In this document: piece after piece, positions 52,131 to 61,163 of the stretch
Position numbering within the stretch: the first letter of the stretch is position 1
Layout: every line of letters starts with the position of its first letter
DNA from: Paenibacillus tyrphae
GTDB lineage: Bacteria; Bacillota; Bacilli; Paenibacillales; NBRC-103111
Direction: 5' to 3'
Length of the DNA: 64,000 nucleotides
Assembly (NCBI RefSeq): GCF_027925525.1
Contig: NZ_BSDJ01000010.1
Location: 210,844-274,843, forward strand
Notes under the pieces: model-generated
Databases searched by the model: none
Seen by the model: only the letters and a program-made list of their open reading frames with translations
What the model was told of the DNA's origin: nothing
Position numbers and translations under genes: made by a program

Positions 52131-53015
52131 TTAGGAAAGTAGGACTGGATTGGACCGCTCCGCATACCTTCGCGCGATCCGTTGAGCGGTCTCTTCGACC
52201 GATTCGGGAAGGACCGGGCCGTCTCCAAGCATTCGGCGTATAGCCAGCGCCGGAGGCTCCTCCCAGCCGAAGGCCGCCAGAAGCTGCGGATCGGACAACA
52301 ATCGCGCCGGATGCCCGTCGGCCACAAAGCGGCCATCCTTCAGCGCAATGAGCCGGGAAGCGTGCTCCAAAATTTCGTCCAGCTGGTGGCTGACCCACAG
52401 AATCGTCATCCCGTTCTCCCGGTTCAAACGGTGCAGCAGCTCGAACAGCGCTTGGCGCGAAGGGAGATCGAGACCGGCCGTCGGCTCGTCGAGAATGAGC
52501 ACGTCCGGCTCCAGCACGATGACGCCGGCGATGGCGGCACGCCGCTTCTCGCCTCCGCTCAGCTCGAACGGACTCCGGCTTGCGAACGCGTCATCGTCGA
52601 GGCCGACCGCCGTCATCGCCGCCCGGACCTGCGCCTCCTTCGCTTCGGGCGTCAGCCCGGCATGCTGCAGGCCGAAGGCGATGTCCTCGAACACCGTCGC
52701 CGCAAACAGCTGATGCTCGGGATATTGAAAAATGTACCCGACCCGGTCGAACAGCTCCGGACGCTTGGCGGTATGCGGGTTGACCCCGTCCAGCAGCAGC
52801 TCGCCCTCGGTCGGGGACAGAAACCCTTTGAGCAGCTGCGTGAACGTCGACTTCCCCGAGCCGGATTTGCCGGCAACGGCCAGCATCTCGCCCTTGCCGA
52901 TCGTCAGCCCGATTTCCCTGAGCACCGCCGGAACCGAGGAGGAAGCCTCCTTTTTGCGCCGCCGTTTGCCATAGGCGCCATAGGCGAACGACACGTTCTT
53001 CAGCTCGATACGCAT
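52131..53015 (-). CDS. ecfA2: ECF transporter ATPase A2
   Basis: 294 residues from ATG 53015 (GAGGAAGC upstream; the in-frame sequence before it lies within the A1 gene). Walker A GKSGSGKST, Q-loop YIFQYPEHQLF (typical of EcfA2), signature LSGGEKRR, Walker B LILDEPTAGLD and H-loop WVSHQLDE are intact. The start overlaps the A1 gene by 16 bases. With EcfA1 it forms the motor of an energy-coupling-factor importer. Confidence 0.92.
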   Translation of the reverse strand: MRIELKNVSFAYGAYGKRRRKKEASSSVPAVLREIGLTIGKGEMLAVAGKSGSGKSTFTQLLKGFLSPTEGELLLDGVNPHTAKRPELFDRVGYIFQYPEHQLFAATVFEDIAFGLQHAGLTPEAKEAQVRAAMTAVGLDDDAFASRSPFELSGGEKRRAAIAGVIVLEPDVLILDEPTAGLDLPSRQALFELLHRLNRENGMTILWVSHQLDEILEHASRLIALKDGRFVADGHPARLLSDPQLLAAFGWEEPPALAIRRMLGDGPVLPESVEETAQRIARRYAERSNPVLLS

Positions 53016-53824
53016 AGCAGCTTCCTCCATTCCTCCGGCCGGGGCGAATCGGAAACGGGAACGCCGAGTCTCCGCGCCGCCAGCGCCAGTCGGCGCGGGT
53101 AAGGCAGCTCCAGTCCGCAGCCGGAGAGCAGCTCTTCCTGCGTCCACAGGTCCGCAGGCTTCCCGACGGCCTGGACGCCGCCTTGCCGGAACAGCACCCA
53201 GCGGTCCGCTTCGAACACTTCCTCTAGGTGGTGGGTGATGTAGATCAGCGTAAACGGATGCTCGCGACGAACCTCGTGCAGCGTCTCCACAAACTGCTTC
53301 CGGGAGACGGGGTCCAGCATCGAGGTCGCTTCGTCGAGAATCAGGCAGCGGGGGGCAAGCGCCAGCACGGAAGCCAGCGCCAGCTTCTGCTTCTCTCCGC
53401 CGGACAGCTGCGTTACGAGGCGGTCTTCGTCGGCGTCAAGCCGGACCGCATTCAACGCCCAGCGAATTCGGCGCTGCATGTCCTCTTGCGGCCAGCCGAT
53501 GTTCGATAGCCCGAAAGCGATGTCTTCGCCTACTGTCAGGCCGACCTGCTGGTTTTCCGGGTTTTGAAATACGATTTGGACGCGCCTGCGGATGGAAGGG
53601 ACCGCATGGGGATCGGCAGTATCGTCGCCCTCGACAAGGATCGAGCCTTCCGTCGGCAGTTCGATGCCGTTCAGCAGCCTCGTTAGCGACGATTTGCCCG
53701 AGCCGTTCGGGCCAAGGAAGGCGACGAATTCGCCGGGCTCAAGCTCCAGGCTGACGTCGCGAAGCGCCCAAACCGGCGGTTCGCCGCCGGTATAAGAAAA
53801 CGATACGTTTCGAATCGAGATCAT
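53000..53824 (-). CDS. ecfA1: ECF transporter ATPase A1
   Basis: 274 residues. Walker A GPNGSGKSS, Q-loop IVFQNPENQQV (typical of EcfA1), signature LSGGEKQK, Walker B LILDEATSMLD and H-loop YITHHLEEV. No strong ribosome binding site lies directly before the ATG, and the stop of the preceding desulfidase-like gene is 9 bp upstream, so translation is probably coupled to it. Confidence 0.92.
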   Translation of the reverse strand: MISIRNVSFSYTGGEPPVWALRDVSLELEPGEFVAFLGPNGSGKSSLTRLLNGIELPTEGSILVEGDDTADPHAVPSIRRRVQIVFQNPENQQVGLTVGEDIAFGLSNIGWPQEDMQRRIRWALNAVRLDADEDRLVTQLSGGEKQKLALASVLALAPRCLILDEATSMLDPVSRKQFVETLHEVRREHPFTLIYITHHLEEVFEADRWVLFRQGGVQAVGKPADLWTQEELLSGCGLELPYPRRLALAARRLGVPVSDSPRPEEWRKLLCVSS

Positions 53825-53833
53825 AACTCGTAG

Positions 53834-54328
53834 TCACTGCCTTTCCGGAGTGGCGATCGGGCCGTAGACGCTTCTCGCGTCGGCGGGATCGAACAAGCCG
53901 TCCTCCGTATTCGGAATTTGCCAGAAGAAGTCGATATGCACGCCTTTTTCTGCCGCCAGCGCCAAAAAGTCCTGCATGAAGACGCCTTTGCCCGGATCGC
54001 AGGAAGGGCTTCCGCTAATGCCGAGCCCGCCCGCAATCGTGTAGCCGTGATCCTGATATACTTTCAACTGCTCAACGTACGGCAGCAGGATATTCCGGTT
54101 ATGGGCGTGAAACTCCGGCGTGTCGTACTCCGCGACCGTCATCGGGGGCCGCTCCGGCCCGAGAAACGTGAACTCGGGGCAGGGCAGCTGCACGATGCCG
54201 TATCCTTGTTCATTCGCCCAATCGACCGCCGATTTCATCACGCCCGGACTCCGGGCTTCCTCGGCGACGACGGCGTTCTGATTCAGCACGCAATGGGATG
54301 CGACGATGATTTTTTTACTGCGCTGCAT
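53834..54328 (-). CDS. TudS-related putative desulfidase (CD3072-like)
   Basis: 164 residues, soluble. Three Cys are placed as in DUF523/TudS-type proteins that hold a [4Fe-4S] cluster: Cys13 in ASHCVLNQNA, Cys50 in VQLPCPEF and Cys110 in GSPSCDPGKG. TudS removes sulfur from thiouracil; a related group is encoded beside ECF transporters in clostridia (CD3072 family), which matches this position between the S component and the ATPases. I infer that the transporter imports a thio-compound that this enzyme desulfurates; the compound is unknown. It overlaps the S-component gene by 14 bases. Ribosome binding site GAAGGGGG. Confidence 0.75.
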   Translation of the reverse strand: MQRSKKIIVASHCVLNQNAVVAEEARSPGVMKSAVDWANEQGYGIVQLPCPEFTFLGPERPPMTVAEYDTPEFHAHNRNILLPYVEQLKVYQDHGYTIAGGLGISGSPSCDPGKGVFMQDFLALAAEKGVHIDFFWQIPNTEDGLFDPADARSVYGPIATPERQ

Positions 54329-54902
54329 GGGGAGCCCCCTTCGATCCGCGTTTGGTCGGCCGCTTGAGGAGCGACTGCGGAATGCCTTTGATCACGTAGT
54401 AGACGAGCAGGGCCGACAAGATTTTGTCGATTAAATTTTCAGCCAGACGGGGCAGAAACGCCGAAGCGAATAAGCTGCTGCCGGCTTGCTTCAGCCACAG
54501 CACCGCAATATCCTGTACGCCGCCCGTCAATCCGCCGAATACGCCGATCGCGATGACCGTTCCGATGGCGGGGCAGATGATGCCCAGCAGGAGGCCCGAG
54601 ACGAGCGCCGACCGCAGCGTATATCCGTATTTCCGTGCAGTATAGCCGACAATCAGCCCGACGGTGGCGTTCACAAGCGCAAAAGGTATCGAAGAATAGC
54701 CGGACGTCACGCCCAGGACCAGATTGGTCAGGATGCCGACCAGCGCGCCCCAGAACGGGCCGTAGACGGCGGCGATAAAGATCGTGCCGATGACGTCGAG
54801 AAACAGGAACGGAATTTTTAGGCTTCCGACGACCGTTCCCGCAATGACATTGATCGCAACGGCCAAAGCGCCGAGCGTGATGATTAACGTTTTTTGATTC
54901 AT
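54315..54902 (-). CDS. ECF transporter substrate-specificity (S) component (CD3073-like)
   Basis: 195 residues with six transmembrane helices and small-residue-rich helices typical of S components: LKIPFLFLDVIGTIFIAAVYGPFWG is the substrate-side region, followed by VGILTNLVLG. ATG 54902 is chosen since TTGGAGGTC lies just before; an upstream ATG at 54926 has none. Its pairing with the TudS-related gene matches the CD3073-CD3072 neighbour pair of clostridia. It is the first gene of the operon, which has a promoter about 235 bp upstream. Confidence 0.82.
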   Translation of the reverse strand: MNQKTLIITLGALAVAINVIAGTVVGSLKIPFLFLDVIGTIFIAAVYGPFWGALVGILTNLVLGVTSGYSSIPFALVNATVGLIVGYTARKYGYTLRSALVSGLLLGIICPAIGTVIAIGVFGGLTGGVQDIAVLWLKQAGSSLFASAFLPRLAENLIDKILSALLVYYVIKGIPQSLLKRPTKRGSKGAPHAAQ

Positions 54903-55101
54903 GCCGAACGACCTCCAAGGATTCATAAAATAAATAGCGGACTATCTTCGATCTGTCTTCGATCAGAAGGTCTTGCTTTATTTAAAGAATCCGATTCCCC
55001 CTTTGTACATAACGAGAAACGCATGGGAGCGCGGGCTTGAAGCGTAAAGGACTTCCGGCTGCGGCTCTGACGCAGATTCTACAGACGAGTGGAACAACTT
55101 A

Positions 55102-55163
55102 AAACCAAGTAATTTTATCTACTTAGTTTAGTATCATTGTAGTGCTTTTCATTTGGTTGTCAA
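55102..55163 (-). promoter_or_regulatory. Promoter and operator-like repeat of the ECF operon
   Basis: On the minus strand, TTGACA (complement of 55158-55163), 16-bp spacer and TACAAT (complement of 55136-55141) form a sigma-A promoter. Immediately downstream an inverted repeat, AAACCAAGTA (55102-55111) against TACTTAGTTT (55120-55129), covers the expected transcription start, as a repressor operator would. The leader of about 220 bases between this and 54902 has no riboswitch I recognise. Confidence 0.6.
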
Positions 55164-55380
55164 TGATGATAATTGGATGCAGTTGAAGAAAGTGGGACTT
55201 CGGCGGCTGACCGGGACCGTTCGTCCGTTCATTTCGTTCGTCCGCTGCGGGGGCCGTTATTATCTATATTCCGCCGGCGGACAATTATCCTAAACCAAAC
55301 CTTCCCTTGACCGACCCGGTTTCCAAGGATAACCTATTCAAGTACCTTTTTATTTATTTTTTGTGATCAAGGAGTGGGCA
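55164..55380. other. Divergent intergenic region, nothing else recognised
   Basis: No gene is visible between the ECF promoter and the MFS gene. AAGGAG at about 55369 is the ribosome binding site of the latter. Confidence 0.5.
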
Positions 55381-56664
55381 ATGAGATTTCGGGATTTTCA
55401 TCCGAACGTTAAACTTCGTATTATGATGAGCTTTTTGACCGGGGCGCTCGGCAGCATGGTTGTGCCGTTCATGTCCGTTTATTTTGCCAAAACGCTCGGG
55501 GCGACGGCCGCAGGTTTCGTGGCGATTTTCAATATCGCGGTGGGGCTCGTCTTCGCCACCTTGGGCGGCTATTATGCGGACCGGGTCGGACGCAAGCGCA
55601 TGATGCTGATCTCCGAAGCGGCGATCGCCGCGGCTTATTTGGTGATGGCTGCCGCCAACTCGCCCTGGTGCCAATCGCCGGTCGCGACGCTCGTCATGAC
55701 GGTTGTCGTCAGTGCGAGCTGGGGACTGCACAAGCCCGCCATCGAAGCGATGCTGATCGACGTGACGGAGCCGCATGCCCGCCAGGCGATGTACCGGATT
55801 TCGTATTGGACCAACAATCTGTCCGTTGCCTCAGCAGGGATGGTCGGAGCGTTTCTGTTCGCCGATTACTTGTTTGAGCTGTTCCTTGCCGTCGGGCTCA
55901 TGACGCTCGTTTCCTTCGCCGTCACCTGGGTCTTCATCACCGAAGCCTGGAAGCGTCCCGAAAGGGAGCCAACCGGAGCGCCGGAGCCGAAGAAAGGCAA
56001 GCTGTGGGCCAATTACCGGCAGGTGCTGCGCGATAAAGTGTTTATGGTGTATGTCGGCGCCTTTTTGCTTCTCTACTCCGTGGAGATTAATCTGGTCGAC
56101 TATATCGCGATTCGTCTGGAGAAAGAAATGCGGTTGACGCCGTGGCTGCCATGGACGGACTGGCAGATTGACGGTATGGAAATGCTGGGGGTGCTGCGGA
56201 CCGAGAATACGCTGCTTGTCGTTCTGCTGTCGCTTGTGATCGCAGCGCTGATCAAGAACCGCTCGGATTCGCGGATCATGTACGCGGGGCTTGTGCTCAA
56301 CATCGCAGGATACAGCTTTCTCACGTACAGCAACCAGCCGGCGCTGCTCGTGTTGATGATGTTCGTCGCGACGGTCGGCGAGCTGATTTACGTTCCGCTC
56401 AGCCAGGCACTTCTGGTGAATATCGTACCGGATCACGCGCGCAGCTCTTATATGGCGATTAACGGCATGGCATTCCGGGGAGGCATGTTCCTGGGTGGAG
56501 TGAACATCATACTCGGCGGCTTGCTGCCGAGCTGGGGGATGGCGGTCGTTATTTTCATGACCGGGGTAGCAGGGCTGCTGATGCTTCGTTCCGTGATGCC
56601 GGTGCTGAAGAACCCGCACAGTCGGTCGACGGCGGCGGGAACAGTCGTATCCAAACCGGTTTAA
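55381..56664 (+). CDS. MFS transporter (YttB/MdtH-like)
   Basis: 427 residues, 12 transmembrane helices. The N-terminal half has MMSFLTGALGSMVVPFMSVYFAK and the MFS loop 2-3 motif GGYYADRVGRKRMML. ATG 55381 follows AAGGAG with 7 nt spacing; the GTG at 55363 is less suitable. It resembles the DHA1 drug-efflux group, with an unusual hydrophilic stretch between helices 7 and 8 (RLEKEMRLTPWLPWTDWQID). The substrate is unknown. A small DUF1904 gene follows after 33 bp, probably in one transcript. Confidence 0.88.
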   Translation: MRFRDFHPNVKLRIMMSFLTGALGSMVVPFMSVYFAKTLGATAAGFVAIFNIAVGLVFATLGGYYADRVGRKRMMLISEAAIAAAYLVMAAANSPWCQSPVATLVMTVVVSASWGLHKPAIEAMLIDVTEPHARQAMYRISYWTNNLSVASAGMVGAFLFADYLFELFLAVGLMTLVSFAVTWVFITEAWKRPEREPTGAPEPKKGKLWANYRQVLRDKVFMVYVGAFLLLYSVEINLVDYIAIRLEKEMRLTPWLPWTDWQIDGMEMLGVLRTENTLLVVLLSLVIAALIKNRSDSRIMYAGLVLNIAGYSFLTYSNQPALLVLMMFVATVGELIYVPLSQALLVNIVPDHARSSYMAINGMAFRGGMFLGGVNIILGGLLPSWGMAVVIFMTGVAGLLMLRSVMPVLKNPHSRSTAAGTVVSKPV

Positions 56665-56697
56665 ACCAATTTCGAAAACAAGGAAGGGGAAATTTTC

Positions 56698-57030
56698 ATG
56701 CCGCATATCGTAGTTAGAGGAATACAGGTAGAGCAGCTCAAGGAGATCAGCACGGCTTTGGTGGAGGAGCTGGCGGCCATTTGCGGCTGCGGCACCGACA
56801 ATTTCATGATCGAGTGCTTGCATACGACGGCCGTCTTTCAAGGGAACGAAGTGAACTCGTATCCGTTCATCGAGGTGGCATGGTTCGAGCGGGGACAGGA
56901 GGTAAGGGACCGGTTCGCGCAAGCGGTTGCCCGCCATGTGCTGTCGTTGGGCATCCCCGAGGTGGAAACGGCGTTCGTAGCGTACCGGAAGGATAGTTAT
57001 TATTTGAACGGGGAACTTTGTTTCAAGTAA
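56698..57030 (+). CDS. DUF1904 family protein
   Basis: 110 residues. The pattern MPHIVVRGIQVEQLKEIS, NFMIECLHTTAVFQG, YPFIEVAWFERGQEV and YYLNGE matches DUF1904, a family of small Bacillota proteins of unknown function. The Met-Pro start and the beta-alpha-beta layout recall 4-oxalocrotonate-tautomerase-like proteins, where Pro2 is catalytic; that is only a resemblance. It follows the MFS gene, with AAGGAAGGGG before the start, and ends at a terminator. Confidence 0.85.
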   Translation: MPHIVVRGIQVEQLKEISTALVEELAAICGCGTDNFMIECLHTTAVFQGNEVNSYPFIEVAWFERGQEVRDRFAQAVARHVLSLGIPEVETAFVAYRKDSYYLNGELCFK

Positions 57031-57036
57031 TGGGGT

Positions 57037-57079
57037 AAAAGGCCGATCCTGTAAATTTGTACAGGGTCAGCCTTTTTTA
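57037..57079 (+). terminator. Intrinsic terminator after the DUF1904 gene
   Basis: AAAAGGC...CCTGTA pairs with TACAGG...GCCTTTT, with two small mismatches, ending in TTTTTT. Confidence 0.82.
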
Positions 57080-57098
57080 TTGTGTAGTCTACTCGTTT

Positions 57099-57741
57099 TT
57101 AAGCAAACCTTAGCTTGAGCGTCACCGTCCGTCCTGCGGGCAAATGCACGAGGCGGTGCCGGGTTGCTTTGTCCAGAGCTTCGGGCAAGCTGACCGCAGC
57201 TTCGGCATCATCGCTTGTCGCCTCTTGCAGCGCGAAGGGAAACTCCACCTCCACCGACTGCGTCCGTGCGGAGACGAAGGATGCTTCGGCGATGCCCGCC
57301 GCCAAGCTCCAAGCCATCGACACCTCCGCGCCTCCCCGGCAGCGGAGCCCCCGGAACCGGCCTTCGCGCCACGCATCCGGCAGTGCGGGCAGCAGCTTGA
57401 TGACGCCGGGGGCGGAAAAGAGCAGGAAGAAGTCGAAGAACGGCAACGCTGTCTCCGCCATATGGCCTGGAAGCGCCTGCCAATAGTATTTGGATGTTCT
57501 CGTTAACGAAAAAAGCGCTGCTCCACGCCGGCGCGTAATCACCGTTCCAGACGCCCTGCAGATTGGCCGGCAGCCCGCCGGATCTGGAGCTGGAAAGCAG
57601 CAGGTAGCGGCCGTAATCGTACATACGCTCGATGAGCGCCGTCGGAACGCTGCCGCTGTAGGCGTCGAGCAGCAGCTGCTCGTTGCCGATCGGGTTAATC
57701 CTGCCGTTCGGCAAGCACATTGCGAGCCATTCATTCGGCAT
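57099..57741 (-). pseudogene. GH95-type glycosidase remnant
   Basis: Pieces of a family-95 glycoside hydrolase (alpha-fucosidase/galactosidase type) are readable in two frames. The frame from 57741 has [57 protein letters not shown] and FVNENIQ. It then shifts to [21 protein letters not shown], which is fused directly to [20 protein letters not shown] and the C-terminal beta domain. So the N-terminal half, about 300 residues between FDFF and IKLL, and the reading frame are all lost; an intact GH95 has roughly 750-800 residues. Confidence 0.8.
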
Positions 57742-58386
57742 GGATATTATGGCCGGGGCCGAAGAGAAGGCGTTTGAGCAGGACTACATGATTCTGATTG
57801 GTAATTCCTGAAAAAAAAACGCGAGCATGCGGAGCTGCTGGCTGCGAGCGGCATTCCGATGCTGCTCGTCGACCAGAAGATGGAAGGCGTGGAGGCGCAT
57901 TTGGTGCGGGGAGACAACTTTATGGGCTCCGTCGCGCTGATAAACCACCTGCTCTCGCTCGGTCACCATCGCATCGCTCTGCTATCGCCTACCCGGCATT
58001 ATACGCACCGGGAGCTTGAGGTCCCGCCGAGCTACGAGGTGCTCGTGGAGAGCGGTGTTTCGCCGGAGGCGGAGCTGCGCGCCCTGCTGGGAAGCGAGGA
58101 CCGGCCGACGGCGATTTATGCGGCCGATCCGGGGTACCTGGGGACACTGATCAGGGTGGCAGGTGAGCTTCGGCTGCGCATTCCCGAGGAGCTCAGCGTC
58201 GTTACCTTCGACGATACGTATGCGGCGCTGCCGGAAGGGTATGCCAACTTTTTTACGTCGGTCAATCAGTCTGGCAGGCTGATGGGAAGCATGGCCGTGG
58301 AATTGTTGTTCCGGCAGTGGCGCGATCCGGAGCTGGGAGCGCAGAAAATCGTGCTGCCGGGCAAGCTGAACGTCGCCGATCGATCT
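57739..58386 (+). pseudogene. LacI-type regulator remnant (effector domain)
   Basis: The sequence reads GAEEKAFEQDYMILIGNS, a stop, then REHAELLAASGIPMLLVDQK, DNFMGSVALINHLLSLGHHR, SEDRPTAIYAADPGYLGTLI and ELSVVTFDDTYAA, the usual order of a LacI/GalR effector domain. The DNA-binding domain is missing, the part between REHAELL and GIPMLLVD is shortened, and there is an in-frame stop near 57808. It abuts the GH95 remnant head to head, so a rearrangement probably deleted the middle of a former sugar locus. Confidence 0.75.
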
Positions 58387-58397
58387 GCCGGTTGTAA

Positions 58398-58562
58398 TCG
58401 GACGGCAAGGCGAGTCCGCCGAATATGCCACGATACCGCACTACAATTCATTATCGGTGGGACCAAGCGGGAGGCAAGCAAGTCGACGATTGGTATGCCA
58501 AGTGGTATGCAGAGAACAAAGACACGGCGCTGCTGAAGGATAAGCTGTATCAGTTTAAGTAA
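58398..58562 (+). pseudogene. C-terminal fragment of an unidentified protein
   Basis: A 54-codon frame without a start codon encodes HYRWDQAGGKQVDDWYAKW followed by about 18 more residues to a stop. Its composition is that of a real protein end, not of a shadow frame, but I do not recognise the family. It directly follows the LacI remnant and probably belonged to the same lost sugar locus. A terminator follows at 58650. Confidence 0.45.
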
Positions 58563-58649
58563 TCTGCGCGATGGGCCTTGGGACCGTATTCGCTTAACGT
58601 GCGTGGAACGTCAGAGCGGTAAACGGCGCAGTTATTTTGGCAGCATAAG

Positions 58650-58701
58650 AAGCGGCGTCCCGGGCATAAGCGTTGTATGCTTGCGGGGCGCCGCTTTTTT
58701 T
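58650..58701 (+). terminator. Intrinsic terminator
   Basis: AAGCGGCG (58650-58657) pairs with CGCCGCTT (58689-58696) plus inner GCATAAGC/TATGC pairing, followed by TTTTTTT. It is probably the original terminator of the degraded plus-strand gene. Confidence 0.8.
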
Positions 58702-58718
58702 GCAGGGAGGAAACCGGC

Positions 58719-59264
58719 TTAGCTTTGCGCGCTTTCCGGAGCCGTATGGATGACGACACCTTCGACGTCTTGCGGATTTTTTAGCAGGTGAAAAATCGGG
58801 CATACCCGCTCCACCGCCTCATGAAGCTCGGCGATCGTCTGTTCCGATTCCGATGAGACAATGTGCAGCTTATACCGGATGTTGTGCGGGTAGATCGGAA
58901 TATGCTCGAAGCCGGGCTGACCGGCTAAGGCATGCTGCTCCCCGGTCACTTCCACCTCCAGCGACTCCAAGGACACGCCCCGTTCGGCGGCTTGAATCAA
59001 GGTGATATGCGTCAAGCAACTGCCGAGCACCCCGAGCTGAAGCTCCGGTGACGTCGGCCCGAGATTGTACCCGGCAAAGTCCGGTGGACTGTCGCTGATA
59101 ATCTGAAAATCGCGGATGCGGATTTCGCGCACCCCGCTTCGCCCGGCCGCACGCACATTCGCTTTGATCGCCTGCCTGGCTGTTTCCGGCTGCTTCAAAG
59201 CTTGCTCGTTGCGCTGTAGGCTCGCTTCCCGTTTTTGAACCAGAAATTCGTTCAAAGTGGACAT
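58719..59264 (-). CDS. OsmC-family peroxidase-like protein
   Basis: 181 residues. The two conserved Cys of OsmC/Ohr proteins are present: Cys83 in LGSCLTHITLI and Cys155 in ERVCPIFHLL, each in its usual helix. OsmC/Ohr enzymes reduce organic hydroperoxides using this Cys pair; in some subgroups sulfur compounds or osmotic stress are the theme. The N-terminal about 45 residues are a charged helical extension. It is divergent from the metY-like gene, and its leader holds a terminator-like hairpin. Confidence 0.85.
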   Translation of the reverse strand: MSTLNEFLVQKREASLQRNEQALKQPETARQAIKANVRAAGRSGVREIRIRDFQIISDSPPDFAGYNLGPTSPELQLGVLGSCLTHITLIQAAERGVSLESLEVEVTGEQHALAGQPGFEHIPIYPHNIRYKLHIVSSESEQTIAELHEAVERVCPIFHLLKNPQDVEGVVIHTAPESAQS

Positions 59265-59309
59265 CGTTCGATCACTCCCATATGATTAAATTTGGTACCC
59301 AAATAAAAA

Positions 59310-59364
59310 GACTCCATGATTATTCGGCCAAGTGACGTTTCCGGTGCGGTCGAATAACTGGAGC
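59310..59364 (-). terminator. Terminator-like hairpin in the osmC leader
   Basis: Read on the minus strand, GGCTCCAGTTATTCGACC pairs with GGCCGAATAATCATGGAGTC with a 2-base bulge, and is followed by TTTTTATTT. It lies between the osmC promoter (59428-59456) and the osmC start (59264), so it would cut transcripts short unless antiterminated. Confidence 0.7.
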
Positions 59365-59427
59365 CTCCAAGGGCATGGTGGGCTGGTTGGAATGGTTTGT
59401 TTATACAAAATTAAGGCGATTTACTAA

Positions 59428-59456
59428 AATATAGCATCAAATGGCAGAGGAAGCAA
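59428..59456 (-). promoter_or_regulatory. Promoter of osmC
   Basis: On the minus strand, TTGCTT (complement of 59451-59456), 17-bp spacer, TATATT (complement of 59428-59433). Confidence 0.6.
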
Positions 59457-59472
59457 CTCGAAAATTTTTAAG

Positions 59473-59502
59473 TTGACGCTGGCAAGACTCTCCTGTTAAA
59501 AT
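59473..59502 (+). promoter_or_regulatory. Promoter of the metY-like gene
   Basis: TTGACG (59473-59478), 18-bp spacer, TAAAAT (59497-59502). Its -35 lies 17 bp from the -35 of the divergent osmC promoter, so the two could compete or share a regulator. Confidence 0.6.
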
Positions 59503-59563
59503 AGCATACAACACTGTATAACCTATTAAACCTATCGGAAATTGTCTACCGGACTGCCGGAGG

Positions 59564-60971
<1,408 letters not shown>

Positions 60972-60982
60972 CGGTAAAATGA

Positions 60983-61029
60983 AAAAAGCCGCAATGCGAG
61001 GTTTTTTGCTCGTGTTGCGGCTTTTTTTT
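60983..61029 (+). terminator. Intrinsic terminator after metY
   Basis: AAAAGCCGCAA and CGAG pair with CTCG and TTGCGGCTTTT around an 8-base loop, ending in TTTTTTTT. Confidence 0.88.
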
Positions 61030-61163
61030 GCGACAAAATTCGACAAAATCAGTCAATGATTTCTAGTTGACATCCGATTATAATACCTACATATGGTCCT
61101 ATGGCTACATCTTTCGACATATGGCATAATTTTGTGCATTTAACTTGCGGAAGGAGATAAGCA

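Noticed and set aside
54903..55101. Purine or thiamine riboswitch in the ECF leader
   Set aside because: No conserved riboswitch core was found in the roughly 200-base leader.
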